64,000 bases of DNA from Candidatus Accumulibacter phosphatis (GCF_012939955.1 NZ_SPMY01000025.1:1-64000); one strand, 5' to 3'. Positions 7,035 through 16,728 are shown, counted from the stretch's first letter. Made by a program: numbers and translations. The notes: generated by a model from the sequence alone, not told the origin.

Positions 7035-9656
7035 ATGGTTAATCGACTGGCACGTTACGAATTCAGCGAACGACTCGCCGACCTGCTCGGCGAGTCGCGG
7101 CGCGACCTGCGCTTTCGGGTCACCCTGATGGTCACCGGCGGGCTGGTGGCTCCTGGCCCCCGCGGTCGTGGTTCGCCACCGGCGACGCCGCAGTACGCGG
7201 CGCAGTTGTTGATCGGCGCGATGGCGGCACCGCAGCAGGCGCAGACCATCGAAGCCATCCGCTGCTATGAGGATTTGCGGCCGGCGGCGGTCGCGCCGGG
7301 GGGGAATACTCCCCGTGTCCTCTTCGGTCCGGCAGTGGCAAGGACCGACGCCGAGGAGCCACCGGCGGCGGCGATTGGCCTGCACGGCATGCGCTTTGGC
7401 GAAGCGCTGGCTCAGCTTCTGGAACTGGCCTGTGCCGAGGAGACGCGCGCCATCGTTGCCGGCGAACTTTTTGGCGTCTGGATCAACCGTGGTTGTCCGG
7501 TTGCCTCACTGCAATTCAGCGCCTGGTGGCAGGGCCGCCGCGCCGTCTTCAGTCACACCTATGGCCTGGCCCCGGGCGCTGCCCCGCCGGCCTGGCTTGA
7601 CCCCCAGCGTGGTGGATTGGTCGATCCAGGGCTGTTCCACACCGTTTTCCTGCCGGTCCGCAAATTGATCGAGATCGGTTCGCTTACCACCTTGTCCGAT
7701 GACAGGAGTAGTCCAATGCTGAACAAACTGGGCAACAAAATGGCCGCCATTGCGAATATGGCAAAACTCGCTGCCAAGACGCCGCACGGAAGTCGCTGGG
7801 AGAAGCTTCTCTCGACGCTGGCCTCGGTAAAAGCCTGGTCCGACCAGGTCGACGCGCAGGAAAGCCGCTTGCGCGAAGTCAGCGCCTTCGGCAGTAATCC
7901 CGGTGAATTGAAGATGTACACCTATCTCCCCGAGGGGCTGCCAGCGAACGCCCCGCTGGTCGTCGTCCTGCATGGCTGTACGCAGAGCGCCGCCTCCTAC
8001 AACAAGGGCAGTGGCTGGTCGACGGTCGCCGATCGGCATGGTTTCGCGCTGCTCTTTCCGCAGCAGCAATGGAACAACAATCCGCTGTGCTGCTTCAACT
8101 GGTTCCGCCCCGAAGACAACGAACGCGAACGTGGCGAGGCGCAGTCGATCGTACAGATGGTCGACAAGATGGTGGTCGAGCACGGCCTTGATGGTTGCCG
8201 GGTCTATGTGACCGGCACCTCGTCCGGTGGCGCCATGACGGCGGTGATGCTGGCCAGCTATCCGGAAGTCTTTGCCGGTGGTGCAGTCATCGCCGGGGTA
8301 CCCTACCGCACGGCCACGGGCTTGCAGGAGGGGCTGGAGAGCATTTTCCAGGGGCGAGTACGTTCTGGCCAGGAATGGGGGGCGCTGGTGCGCGCCGCGT
8401 CTGCACACCAGGGGCCGTGGCCGACGCTGTCGGTGTGGCACGGCGATGCCGACACAGCGGTGAAGCCGGTCAATGCCGAAGAGCTCATCAAGCAGTGGGC
8501 CGACGTGCACGGGCTGGACGCCAGGCCAAGCATCGAGATGCGCATTGACGGCTATCCGCGCCGGGTCTGGCAGGGCGCCGACGGCGAGGAGTTGATCGAG
8601 TCCTACACGATTACCGGTATGTCGCACGGCGCGGCGCTCGATCCCGGACCCGAGCCGCATCAGTGCGGCACCGCGGCGCCGTTCTTCAACGCCGTCGGGA
8701 TTTCGTCTACCCACCGTATTGCCGATTTCTGGGGCCTGCTTGCCGAGCGCCCGGCAAGCGCGCAGGCGCCCGGAGTCGTCGAAGGCGCCGGCGCGCGGGC
8801 AGCGAATACGGCGGCCGAGTCTGCTGCGGAAACGGCAGCGGCAGCGGAGCCTGCTCCGGCGGGCGCCAGTCGTGCCCGCCCCGTCGGTGTCGCTGAGCCC
8901 TTGCTTCGCGAGGAGCCCTCTGCAGGCGCAGGCGCCGGGAAGGCGCACGCGGGGCGCGCTGAAGAAGCGTCGGGGACTGCACATCGCGCCCTGGGTCTCG
9001 ATGTGCATGGCATCATTTCGGCATCGCTGCAGGCGGCGGGACTGCTCAAGCCGGGCAGCCGGCCACGCAGTTCCGCGCCACTGGGCATCGATGTTCCGGG
9101 AATCATTTCCACCGCGCTGGAAGCGGCGGGAGTGCTCAAGGGCGGTGCGCAGCGTTCAGGTCCGTTCAGCCCGTTTAGCCCGGAAACCTTGCGCAGCGCT
9201 GGCTGGGAAGGCGCCGGCTGGGATTTGCTGCACGATGATGCGCGTGCTTTTCGCGGTGGGTCGATGCTCTACGGGCATGCTTCGTCAGGCGATTCCGGGG
9301 CCGTCGGCGCGCGCGCGCAATCGATCTCGCGGCGTCTCACGCTCGGTCCGCGGCCGGAGCTGAGCTATGTGCGGCGGCTGGACCTGAACGCTGCGGTCAA
9401 TGACTACACCAGCGCCAGCTTCAGGGTTCTGGTCGATGGCATTGTCGTCGATGAAGTTACGGCGATTGGTATGGTCCACCAGGAGAACGAATGGCTGCGT
9501 CAGTCAGCGCTCGATCTGGCGCGTTTTGCCAACCGTGAGGTGACACTGACGCTCGAAGTGGCGGCCTATTCGAACATCTACAGCACGGTGTATGCCAAGG
9601 CCTGGGTGGATCAGGTGACGATCAGCAATACGGTCGATGTTGCGGCGCATTGCTGA
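7035..9656 (+). CDS. PHB depolymerase / esterase with extra N-terminal domain
   Basis: An 873-residue fusion. Residues ~1-225 resemble a small domain seen in phage and proteobacterial proteins (RRDLRFRVTLMVTGGLVA then GRGSPPATP), perhaps DNA-binding. From Met228 a PHB-depolymerase/feruloyl-esterase-type hydrolase begins: oxyanion segment VVVLHGCTQSA, nucleophile TGTSSGGAM (Ser near 397), Asp in WHGDADTAV and His in GMSHGAA. It would cleave short-chain polyhydroxybutyrate. After an Ala/Pro-rich linker a 30-residue motif is duplicated, and a ~100-residue beta-rich C-terminal domain follows. Met228 (7716) has AGGAG seven bases upstream, so the esterase could also be made alone. No signal peptide is visible, which fits an intracellular enzyme. 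A terminator follows the stop. Confidence 0.82.
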   Translation: MVNRLARYEFSERLADLLGESRRDLRFRVTLMVTGGLVAPGPRGRGSPPATPQYAAQLLIGAMAAPQQAQTIEAIRCYEDLRPAAVAPGGNTPRVLFGPAVARTDAEEPPAAAIGLHGMRFGEALAQLLELACAEETRAIVAGELFGVWINRGCPVASLQFSAWWQGRRAVFSHTYGLAPGAAPPAWLDPQRGGLVDPGLFHTVFLPVRKLIEIGSLTTLSDDRSSPMLNKLGNKMAAIANMAKLAAKTPHGSRWEKLLSTLASVKAWSDQVDAQESRLREVSAFGSNPGELKMYTYLPEGLPANAPLVVVLHGCTQSAASYNKGSGWSTVADRHGFALLFPQQQWNNNPLCCFNWFRPEDNERERGEAQSIVQMVDKMVVEHGLDGCRVYVTGTSSGGAMTAVMLASYPEVFAGGAVIAGVPYRTATGLQEGLESIFQGRVRSGQEWGALVRAASAHQGPWPTLSVWHGDADTAVKPVNAEELIKQWADVHGLDARPSIEMRIDGYPRRVWQGADGEELIESYTITGMSHGAALDPGPEPHQCGTAAPFFNAVGISSTHRIADFWGLLAERPASAQAPGVVEGAGARAANTAAESAAETAAAAEPAPAGASRARPVGVAEPLLREEPSAGAGAGKAHAGRAEEASGTAHRALGLDVHGIISASLQAAGLLKPGSRPRSSAPLGIDVPGIISTALEAAGVLKGGAQRSGPFSPFSPETLRSAGWEGAGWDLLHDDARAFRGGSMLYGHASSGDSGAVGARAQSISRRLTLGPRPELSYVRRLDLNAAVNDYTSASFRVLVDGIVVDEVTAIGMVHQENEWLRQSALDLARFANREVTLTLEVAAYSNIYSTVYAKAWVDQVTISNTVDVAAHC

Positions 9657-9673
9657 TGCTGGTGGGCAATACG

Positions 9674-9707
9674 CCGCGCGGGGCTGCAAGGCTCCGCGCG
9701 GTTTTTT
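9674..9707 (+). terminator. Rho-independent terminator after the PHB depolymerase gene
   Basis: A GC-rich stem (CCGCGCGG ... CCGCGCGG with flanking GGG/CTC) with an ~8-nt loop is followed directly by six T. It begins 18 bases after the depolymerase stop codon. It also separates this gene from the convergent enoyl-CoA hydratase gene. Confidence 0.8.
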
Positions 9708-9733
9708 ACGTTCAGCGGTTGGTGAAAGCCGCT

Positions 9734-10489
9734 TTACGTTTTTTCGACGAAGGCGGTCATGCCTTCTTTCTGATCGTCGAGGGCAAAAGCCGAGTGGAAA
9801 GCACGCCGTTCGAAGAGCAGGCCTTCGTTGAGCGAGCTCTCGTAAGAACGATTGATGCACTCCTTGATCATCATCACCACCGGTAGCGAGAAACCGGCGA
9901 TGCGGGTAGCGGTCGACATCGCCTCGTCGAGCAGCTTGTCGGCCGGCACGACGCGCGAAACCAGGCCAGAGCGTTCGGCTTCCTCGGCGTCGATATTGCG
10001 CGAGGCGAGGCACATTTCCATCGCCTTGGCTTTGGAGATGGCGCGTGGCAGGCGTTGCGTGCCGCCGGCGCCGGGCAGGATGCCCAGGCGCACTTCCGGC
10101 TGACCAAACTGCGCCGTGTCGGCGGCCAGGATGATGTCGCACATCATCGCCAGTTCGCAGCCACCGCCGAGGGCGTAGCCGGCGACTGCCGCAATTACCG
10201 GTTTGCGGCAATTCTTGACGCCTTCCCAGTTACGGCTGATGAAATCGCCTTTGTAGGCTTCCATGTACGTCAGCGATTGCATTACCGTGATGTCGGCGCC
10301 GGCCGCAAAGGCCTTGTCCGAGCCGGTGATGACGATCGCCCCGATATTCTCGTCGGCCTCGTAGGCGGCCAGCGCGCTACCCAGCTCGTCCATCAGTTCA
10401 TCGTTGAGGGCGTTCAGCTGCTTCGGGCGATTGAGGGTGATCAGGCCGACTTTTCCACGGACTTCGGCGATGATGTTGACGTAACTCAT
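9734..10489 (-). CDS. Enoyl-CoA hydratase/isomerase (crotonase family)
   Basis: A 251-residue crotonase-fold enzyme that probably hydrates trans-2-enoyl-CoA to 3-hydroxyacyl-CoA in beta-oxidation or PHA precursor supply. Visible features are [14 protein letters not shown], the oxyanion-hole segments KAFAAGADI and [18 protein letters not shown], and the two catalytic Glu regions: one in the GGGCELAM helix and one in [21 protein letters not shown] 10489 is preferred over an ATG seven codons earlier because GGAG lies about nine bases before it. It is on the same strand as the PhaC-like gene 290 bp upstream. Sequence is close to PaaF/Ech-type hydratases, but the exact acyl range is unknown. Confidence 0.92.
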   Translation of the reverse strand: MSYVNIIAEVRGKVGLITLNRPKQLNALNDELMDELGSALAAYEADENIGAIVITGSDKAFAAGADITVMQSLTYMEAYKGDFISRNWEGVKNCRKPVIAAVAGYALGGGCELAMMCDIILAADTAQFGQPEVRLGILPGAGGTQRLPRAISKAKAMEMCLASRNIDAEEAERSGLVSRVVPADKLLDEAMSTATRIAGFSLPVVMMIKECINRSYESSLNEGLLFERRAFHSAFALDDQKEGMTAFVEKT

Positions 10490-10776
10490 AAAGGAAATCT
10501 CCAGATTCAAAATGGGTGATATTGAGTATCCACGACAAGGTGGGCACTCCTGTTGCTGCGCTTGACTTGGTTGTGCTGCTTGCCGCGACCGCTATCATGA
10601 ACGCCTTATGCCGCCGTCGCGTGCTCTGCCGTCGTTTTTTTCGCTGTACGCGAAGCCTGGCCAGAAGCGACGCGGCCGACCTAGACGATTCTCGTCGGGC
10701 CGGCCGCGTGATCTACAGCGGGTCAGAAGGCGATCGTCAGGTGCACGGCGCCGTCATTCCCTGGGATCCTCACTGC

Positions 10777-12243
10777 TCAGGAAATGTCCATCTGGAACTT
10801 CACCGGGCCGCGCGCCGCTTTGCCATTGGCGTCGGTGAACTCGCCGGTCACCGGTGCCTTCTTGCCATACGGGCTGGTCAGAATGGCGACGTGACCACCG
10901 TAGAAAGCGACCGACTCGAGACCGTCCCAGCCTTCCAGGAACTTGTTGCCGGCGGTGGCGCAAGCCGGCGTGACCAGGTCGTCCTTGATCGCGTAGTTCT
11001 GGTACCACGGCACTTTCAGGTCGATCAGGCTCTTGATGTTCAGCGGCTGGTCGAAGAGTTTCACCGGCAAGCTGCCATCGTCGGCAATAGCGTCCTGGAA
11101 GGTATGCGAACTCATGTTGGCGATGGCTAGTGGCAGGTGCACACGTTCCTTGAGCAGCCAGCGGAACAGGGCGGCGGGCGTCTTGCCCGGGTTCATGCCG
11201 GTGGCGCGCTGCAGCGAGGCCTGATCGAGCACCTTGACCAGCGGCGTTTCGCGGTCGATGGCCACAAAGCGCATGCCCAGGCTGAGCAGGTAGCCGTTGG
11301 CGACCTTGTTGCCGCTCGGCAGGGTGGTGGTGACAAAGTCGTGGTGCATCTGCGGCATGCCGCTGATAGCATCGCTGTAGGTGCCGTCAACCGGCGTTAC
11401 GTTGGTGATCAGGGCGTCGCAGACATCCTGCAGCTTGCCCGAGAGGATGTTCATCATGCAGATGTAGCCGCCCTGGCAAGTACCGTTCAAGGTGACTTTC
11501 TTGCCGTCGTTGAGCTCCATGATCTTGGCGCAGAGCTGGCGTGTCTGCTCGCAGTCCTCCTCCGGCGTCATCGTTTGCACCTTCTCGGTGGTCATGATGT
11601 CCTTGACGACGCGGACGTAGGTCGGAATGCCCTCGTTGGCAAAGGAGTGGCTGTAGCTCTTGTTCTCGAAAGGCAGGAAGGCCAGGATATGTACGCCGAG
11701 CATGTACGGCGGAACGAGCATGACCGGCTTCAGATCCTTGCGGACCTCGACGCCTTCTTTCAGCGGCAGCACCTGGTAGAGATCAAAGCTGTCTGTTTCG
11801 TGAACCAGTTTGTAGTTGGGAGTATCGAAGTGGAAGCCGAACTCGTCGCCAATGGCCTCGATCTGTTCGTTGAAGTTGGCAACCGCTTCCATGATTTCGG
11901 CTTCGCGGCGCATGTAGCCGCCGAGCTTCTCACCGTCGGAATTCAGGATCGTGTTCAGATAGGCACGGGTGCCTTCTTCAATCTGGTCGAAAGCGTAGTC
12001 GGCCATCTTCTCCTGCATGCCGGCAGATCCCTTGCGGGCCAGGCCGACACTATGTTCCATGACCTCGAAGCTTTCCAGCATGCTCATCGGGTTGTCGCGT
12101 GCGGCGGTCATGGCGATGTGCGCGGCAATGAACATATTGTCATTGAACTCGCCGACTTCGCGGTTGGAAGCGCGCGTCATCGCCAGCATGTATCTCCACC
12201 AACTCGTGGTGAAATCCGGCATTTCCCGTAGCAGTGAATACAT
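10777..12243 (-). CDS. PhaC-like alpha/beta hydrolase (possible PHA synthase relative)
   Basis: A 488-residue protein sharing the catalytic plan of PHA synthases. VKPVMLVPPYM-type text matches the PVMLVPPxI segment. The lipase-like box reads LNGTCQGGY with a Cys nucleophile (G-x-C-x-G-G, as in PhaC). The Asp is likely in YAIKDDLVTP and the His in FYGGHVAIL. The N-terminal ~130 residues are helical and unlike classical PhaC. ATG 12243 has a strong GGAGGT site upstream; longer in-frame extensions lack one. True PHA synthases polymerise 3-hydroxyacyl-CoA on granules. Here polymerase activity is possible but not shown, and a granule-associated hydrolase is an alternative. Neighbouring hydratase and depolymerase genes support a PHA link. 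Confidence 0.72.
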   Translation of the reverse strand: MYSLLREMPDFTTSWWRYMLAMTRASNREVGEFNDNMFIAAHIAMTAARDNPMSMLESFEVMEHSVGLARKGSAGMQEKMADYAFDQIEEGTRAYLNTILNSDGEKLGGYMRREAEIMEAVANFNEQIEAIGDEFGFHFDTPNYKLVHETDSFDLYQVLPLKEGVEVRKDLKPVMLVPPYMLGVHILAFLPFENKSYSHSFANEGIPTYVRVVKDIMTTEKVQTMTPEEDCEQTRQLCAKIMELNDGKKVTLNGTCQGGYICMMNILSGKLQDVCDALITNVTPVDGTYSDAISGMPQMHHDFVTTTLPSGNKVANGYLLSLGMRFVAIDRETPLVKVLDQASLQRATGMNPGKTPAALFRWLLKERVHLPLAIANMSSHTFQDAIADDGSLPVKLFDQPLNIKSLIDLKVPWYQNYAIKDDLVTPACATAGNKFLEGWDGLESVAFYGGHVAILTSPYGKKAPVTGEFTDANGKAARGPVKFQMDIS

Positions 12244-12949
12244 ATCCTTACCTCCAGCAATAAAATGAATCAAAACGAGCCAGCCCAAGCGGGGCGGCCC
12301 ACGCGTACCCTGGTCCCGCCGGCAGTCCTGATCGTAGTGGACTGGCCGCGGACGATGATCCTGTTGGTCCTTGTTGCCAAGCTGCAAAGCACTGAATCGG
12401 TGCCGCATATCTCGCCAGCGTCGGCCGGTGCCAGCCGACCTTGAATGAGCTGAAACGACCCCGAAAACGAGCGCCATTCCGCACCGCACAATTCATTCTA
12501 CTCCTCTGAGCCGGATTTGTTCACCCGGGCGACACTAATGGCTAATATTATCCGATAGATGGCAAAAAAGACCACAGCACCACCGTTTCAGCCCTTGGGC
12601 CAGCGCGGCGGAGGGCTTTCTACGGGTCGAGTCGCCAGCGAAAGTAGCTATGCGTGGCTTTTCGCTGTTGCCCGTGATGGCGTTATATGGTATTGGTATG
12701 TTGCGCTGCGATGCCGGTGCTCACGGCACGGCTTTCAGCCGAACCACTTGCTGGCGCAGCCCGGGTTCATGGGCCGCAGTGCTGCAGTGCGGCAATGCCG
12801 CGCCTAGGCATATCTCCCGGCGGCAGGTCAGGCCTGCCTGGTGCGTGCAGCGAGTTGCGCTCGTCGCCGATGTGCCGCGGAGTCAGTTCAAATTGAGGGC
12901 TGGCGCGCTTCGGTACGCGCGCCCCGGGTTTCGTCACAGGGAGGAAAAA
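12244..12949. other. Divergent intergenic region, no supported gene
   Basis: Seven hundred bases separate the divergent PhaC-like and acyl-CoA ligase genes. The segment 12535-12560 is AT-rich (CTAATATTATC) in a GC-rich background and could hold a promoter. Short open frames exist on both strands but none has a recognisable protein signature. No repeat copy, tRNA or convincing hairpin with a T run was seen. Confidence 0.4.
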
Positions 12950-14479
12950 ATGCTGCAACTAGCGACGCTCATCAAACACCACGCGCAGTTTCGGCCGGAT
13001 CAGGTCGCGGTCGTCTTCGAGCAGGAGCGTCTCACCTGGCGCGAGTTCGAGGCGCGCGTCAGCCAATGCGCTCGCTTGCTGACCTGGCTTGGCGTGCGCA
13101 AGGGTGACCGCGTGGCGACCGTCTTGTCGAACTGCCGCGAATTGCTCGAAGTCTACTGGGCCGTGCCGTCGATCGGCGCCGTCCTGGTGCCGCTCAGCCC
13201 CTTGCTGATGCCCTCTGGTCTCGCCAGTCTGCTGCGTGACTCGGGTGCCAACTGCCTGATCACGCAGCGTTCGATGGCGCCGATGCTCGATCAGGTGCGT
13301 GCCGAGCTGCCCGACCTGGCTGCCGCTCACGTGCTGATGGTTGACGGTTCGATAGCCGATTACCCCGACTACGCGTCGCTGCTCAAGACCTGTCCGCAAG
13401 GCGGCAGCGAGCCAGTGCGGGTCGGCGCCGACGATATTTTCAACATCATGTATACGAGCGGCACGACCGGACTGCCGAAAGGAATCATCCACAGCCATTT
13501 CGTCCGCTCGATGTACGGCACCTTGTTCGCGTCTGCCTGGCGGATGACTTCGGAGTCGGTGGTGCTGCACACCGGTGCAATCGTCTTCAACGGCGCCTTC
13601 GTGACCCTGATGCCGTGCTTCTATCTCGGCGCGCGCTACCTCCTGCAGCGCCAGTTCGACGCTGAAGAAGCCATCGAAATCATCGCCCGCGAGCGCGTTA
13701 CCCACACCATGATGGTGCCGGCGCAAATCATCGCGGTGCTCAATGCACCGAATTTTTCGCCCGAGAAGCTGGCCTCGCTGGAAATGATTCTCTCGCTCGG
13801 TGCGCCGCTGTACCAGGAGTACAAGGACCTGCTCAATCGCCTCTTGCCCGACCGCTTCTACGAACTTTACGGCCTCACCGAAGGTTTCTGGACCATCCTC
13901 GACAAGACACAATCGCTGCGCAAATCGGGTTCGGTGGGCCGGCCGCCCGCGTTCTACGAGATGCGCATCGTTCGTGAAGACGGCAGCGACGCACCGGCCG
14001 GCGGAGTCGGCGAGATCGTCGGCCGTGGACCTTCGCTGATGGGCGGCTACTACGGTCGCCTCGACTTGACCGAGCAGGCGATTCGTGACGGCTGGCTATT
14101 CACCGGTGACCTCGGCTATCGAGACGGTGAGGGCTATCTCTACCTCGTCGATCGCAAGAAAGACATGATCGACAGCGGCGGCGTCAAGGTCTACCCGAAG
14201 GATGTCGAGGAAGTCGCCGCCCGCCACCCGGCGGTCAGGGAAGTCGCCGTCTTCGGCGTGGCGCACGAAAAATGGGGCGAAACACCGGTCGCTGCCGTCG
14301 TCCTGAATAGCGGCGCCTCGATCACCGCCGCCGAACTGCGCGACTGGATCAACGAACGCGTCGGCGCCCGCTACCAACGCCTGCACGCCCTGCAGATCAT
14401 GGACGACTTCCCGCGCAACGCCGCCGGTAAGACGCTGAAGCGCGAAATGCGCGACGCTTATCAGGCGGCGGCAGGCTAG
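12950..14479 (+). CDS. Acyl-CoA synthetase (AMP-dependent, class I adenylating enzyme)
   Basis: A 509-residue ATP-dependent acid:CoA ligase. The P-loop-like A3 motif YTSGTTGLPKGIIHSH is at about residue 168. Also present are YELYGLTEG (A5), GWLFTGDLGYRDGEGYLYLVDR (core around A7/A8, GD and DR), and the C-terminal catalytic Lys in FPRNAAGKTLKRE (A10). ATG 12950 follows GGGAGGA at ideal spacing. Long- or medium-chain fatty acids or aromatic acids are possible substrates; the pocket cannot be read by eye. It stands alone, transcribed away from the PhaC-like gene, and may feed acyl-CoA into beta-oxidation/PHA metabolism (inference). Confidence 0.9.
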   Translation: MLQLATLIKHHAQFRPDQVAVVFEQERLTWREFEARVSQCARLLTWLGVRKGDRVATVLSNCRELLEVYWAVPSIGAVLVPLSPLLMPSGLASLLRDSGANCLITQRSMAPMLDQVRAELPDLAAAHVLMVDGSIADYPDYASLLKTCPQGGSEPVRVGADDIFNIMYTSGTTGLPKGIIHSHFVRSMYGTLFASAWRMTSESVVLHTGAIVFNGAFVTLMPCFYLGARYLLQRQFDAEEAIEIIARERVTHTMMVPAQIIAVLNAPNFSPEKLASLEMILSLGAPLYQEYKDLLNRLLPDRFYELYGLTEGFWTILDKTQSLRKSGSVGRPPAFYEMRIVREDGSDAPAGGVGEIVGRGPSLMGGYYGRLDLTEQAIRDGWLFTGDLGYRDGEGYLYLVDRKKDMIDSGGVKVYPKDVEEVAARHPAVREVAVFGVAHEKWGETPVAAVVLNSGASITAAELRDWINERVGARYQRLHALQIMDDFPRNAAGKTLKREMRDAYQAAAG

Positions 14480-14614
14480 GGCGGCTGAAGTGCTTGGCCT
14501 GCGCCGCGCTGATCACCGGCGCGGGCTACGCCTTAGGGGTTGTCATTGGGCGCGGAGTCAACAGGCAATCGCCGTGTGATGGCGGCCCCATGGCGAGCAA
14601 GGAAAGCGCTCGGC

Positions 14615-16714
14615 TCAGGGCTGCTGGCCCTTCGCCGTTTCCACTCCGGCGGTATTCTCCAGCAAGCTCCTGGTGGCAATTTGCAGGAAGGCTTCGAGCC
14701 TGGTTTTCAACTCCGGGGCGAGGTCGAGCGGAATGCGTTCGGCTTTCGGATTGGCACCCAGCTGGTAGCTGTAGAGGCGCGGCTCGAAGCCCTTGGGCTC
14801 GATCAGGATGCGCTGCGGGGTGACCAGAGCGACGGTCTGATCGCCGCCCGAGGGCTTGATCACACCGATGCCAAGGTCGCATTCCGGCAGATTGAGCAGG
14901 TCGCGTCCCCAGCACTGATGGCGTACCGTGCCGCCAAGGCGGCCCATGATCGTCGGCACCACGTCGACCTGCGTGCCGACGTGGTGATTGTGGCTGCCAA
15001 ACTTTTCCTGAATTCCCGGAGCGATCAGCAGCAGCGGCACATTGAAGCGGAAGAGATCCATTTCGGTCAGTTGCTGGTCGCTGCCGAAGCCATGGTCGCC
15101 GACCACGACGAACAGGGTGTGCTTGTAATACGCTGACTTGCGGGCTTTCGCGAAGAACTCGCCGAGCGCCCAGTCGGCATAGCGCATGGCGGTCAGGTGT
15201 TCGCTGAAAGTGCCGCGATCGGTGACCGGCTTGACCGGCAGGTTTTTCGGCAGTGCGTAGGGGGTGTGGTTGGAAAGAGTCTGCACCAGCGCATAGAAAG
15301 GCTTGTCGGCAGGCATCTTGTCGAGCTCGGCGGCGGCGCGGTCGAACATGTCCTGATCCGAAACGCCCCAGGTCGGGTCCATATACACCGGGTTGACGAA
15401 ATCTTCACGACCGATGAAGCGGGTCATGCCCTGGTTGCTGAAGAAGCCGGACTGGTTGTCCCACTGGAAGTTGCCGTTGTACACGTACAGGTTGTCGTAG
15501 CCGCGCGCGCTGAGCAGCTGCGGCAGACCGGAGAACCTGTGCGCGCCTTCCGGGGTGCGCATCAGGTACTCGAAGCCGGGCAGGTTCGGAAAACAGGCCA
15601 TGGTGGCGAACATGCCCTGGTGGGTGTGCGTACCATTGGAGAAGAAGCGGTCGAAGAGCAGGCCTTCTTTGGCCAAAGCGTCGAAGTGCGGGGTGATGTC
15701 GCCCGTGCCGCCCAGCGCGCCGACGAAACGGCCGGCGAAGCTTTCCATCAGAATCACCACCACGTTGCGAATCGGCAGCGTACGCTCGGCGGGTGGAGTG
15801 AAGTCACGGCGGATGGCCGCGCTGTCGGCGTCGACCAACTGGTCGTGCGGCGTCAGCAGCAGTTGGCGTACGGTCTGCAGCGCCTGTTCGTCGGGCATGG
15901 TCGCTTGCCAGGTATTGCTACGCTGTGAGGACATGCTGGCCTCGGCTGCGGAAAGCAGCGTCAGCGAACCGTTCAGGCCCAGCTGATTGGCGAACATCGA
16001 ACTGGTGGTATAAGCGTCACCCCAGCGTAGCGGCGGACCTTGACGCAGGTGGCCGCGGGCGGCGACCACGGCAAGCAGTGCGCAGAGGAGGAACAGGCCG
16101 GTTCGCCAGTACCAGGTCGGTGCGGCGTAGCTCGGCTGCGGCGGCGATGCCTCTGGCGCCGCCGGGATTGCCGGCCGGCTGAGCCGATCGAGGCCCTTGA
16201 ACAGTCTGGCCAGCAGCCAGGTGGCGGCCGCCCAGGCCAGCAGGTAGCGGCCAACCGGGAAGCCGTTCCACAACATGCTTCCCACCGTGGCCAGGTCTTC
16301 CTCGAAATACTGGAACATCAGGCCGTTCAGGCGCTGGTGGAATTCGCGGTAGAAATCCAGTTCGCTAATGCCGAGCAGCAGAGTGAAACTGGCGAAGGCG
16401 GTCAGCCACCCGCGCAGCAGGCCGCGGGCGGCCATGGCGCGGATGCTGAGCAGCGCCAGCAGCAGTGGCGTGAGCGCATAGACCACCAGGCGCACATCGA
16501 AACGCAGGCCATTGTAGAAAGCCTCGATAAAGGTCGCCGCTGGAGTGCTGCCGATCAGTTCGCGGTTGTAGAGCAGCAGCGCCAGGCGCAACAAGGTGTA
16601 CAGCGTGAGCAGCGCGGCGGCGCTGAGGAGGGTGAAGGCGAGGTGACTTTTCAGGGTCGGCTGGCTGATGTGGCGGCTGAGCGGCGGGCTGCGCTGGGCG
16701 AGGGTGGCGGTCAT
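14615..16714 (-). CDS. LTA synthase-family sulfatase-like transferase (membrane)
   Basis: A 699-residue protein with about five N-terminal membrane spans (residues ~25-215), then a large periplasmic alkaline-phosphatase/sulfatase fold. Visible elements are VILMESFAGRFV (metal-binding Glu), the FSNGTHTHQG segment with the expected Thr nucleophile, and VVGDHGFGS with metal ligands (Asp-His). Members transfer phosphoglycerol or phosphoethanolamine groups onto glycans or lipids at the outer face of the membrane; Gram-negative members modify periplasmic glucans or outer-surface sugars. The exact acceptor is unknown. It lies 14 bp downstream of the SMP-30-like gene on the same strand, so the two form an operon. 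Confidence 0.85.
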   Translation of the reverse strand: MTATLAQRSPPLSRHISQPTLKSHLAFTLLSAAALLTLYTLLRLALLLYNRELIGSTPAATFIEAFYNGLRFDVRLVVYALTPLLLALLSIRAMAARGLLRGWLTAFASFTLLLGISELDFYREFHQRLNGLMFQYFEEDLATVGSMLWNGFPVGRYLLAWAAATWLLARLFKGLDRLSRPAIPAAPEASPPQPSYAAPTWYWRTGLFLLCALLAVVAARGHLRQGPPLRWGDAYTTSSMFANQLGLNGSLTLLSAAEASMSSQRSNTWQATMPDEQALQTVRQLLLTPHDQLVDADSAAIRRDFTPPAERTLPIRNVVVILMESFAGRFVGALGGTGDITPHFDALAKEGLLFDRFFSNGTHTHQGMFATMACFPNLPGFEYLMRTPEGAHRFSGLPQLLSARGYDNLYVYNGNFQWDNQSGFFSNQGMTRFIGREDFVNPVYMDPTWGVSDQDMFDRAAAELDKMPADKPFYALVQTLSNHTPYALPKNLPVKPVTDRGTFSEHLTAMRYADWALGEFFAKARKSAYYKHTLFVVVGDHGFGSDQQLTEMDLFRFNVPLLLIAPGIQEKFGSHNHHVGTQVDVVPTIMGRLGGTVRHQCWGRDLLNLPECDLGIGVIKPSGGDQTVALVTPQRILIEPKGFEPRLYSYQLGANPKAERIPLDLAPELKTRLEAFLQIATRSLLENTAGVETAKGQQP

Positions 16715-16728
16715 GGTTGCTCAGAGTT

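Noticed and set aside
7506-9008. Long antisense open frame across the PHB depolymerase gene
   Set aside because: High GC keeps antisense frames open. The text is Arg/Pro/Ala-rich with no domain, and the + strand gene has clear catalytic motifs.
11137-12231. Long plus-strand frame opposite the PhaC-like gene
   Set aside because: Composition is typical of an antisense shadow (His/Arg/Gln-rich) and no ribosome site or motif is present. The minus-strand protein is well supported.
12559-12807. Possible 82-codon gene upstream of the acyl-CoA synthetase
   Set aside because: No clear ribosome site, no recognisable domain and Trp/Arg/Cys-rich composition unlike real proteins of this genome.
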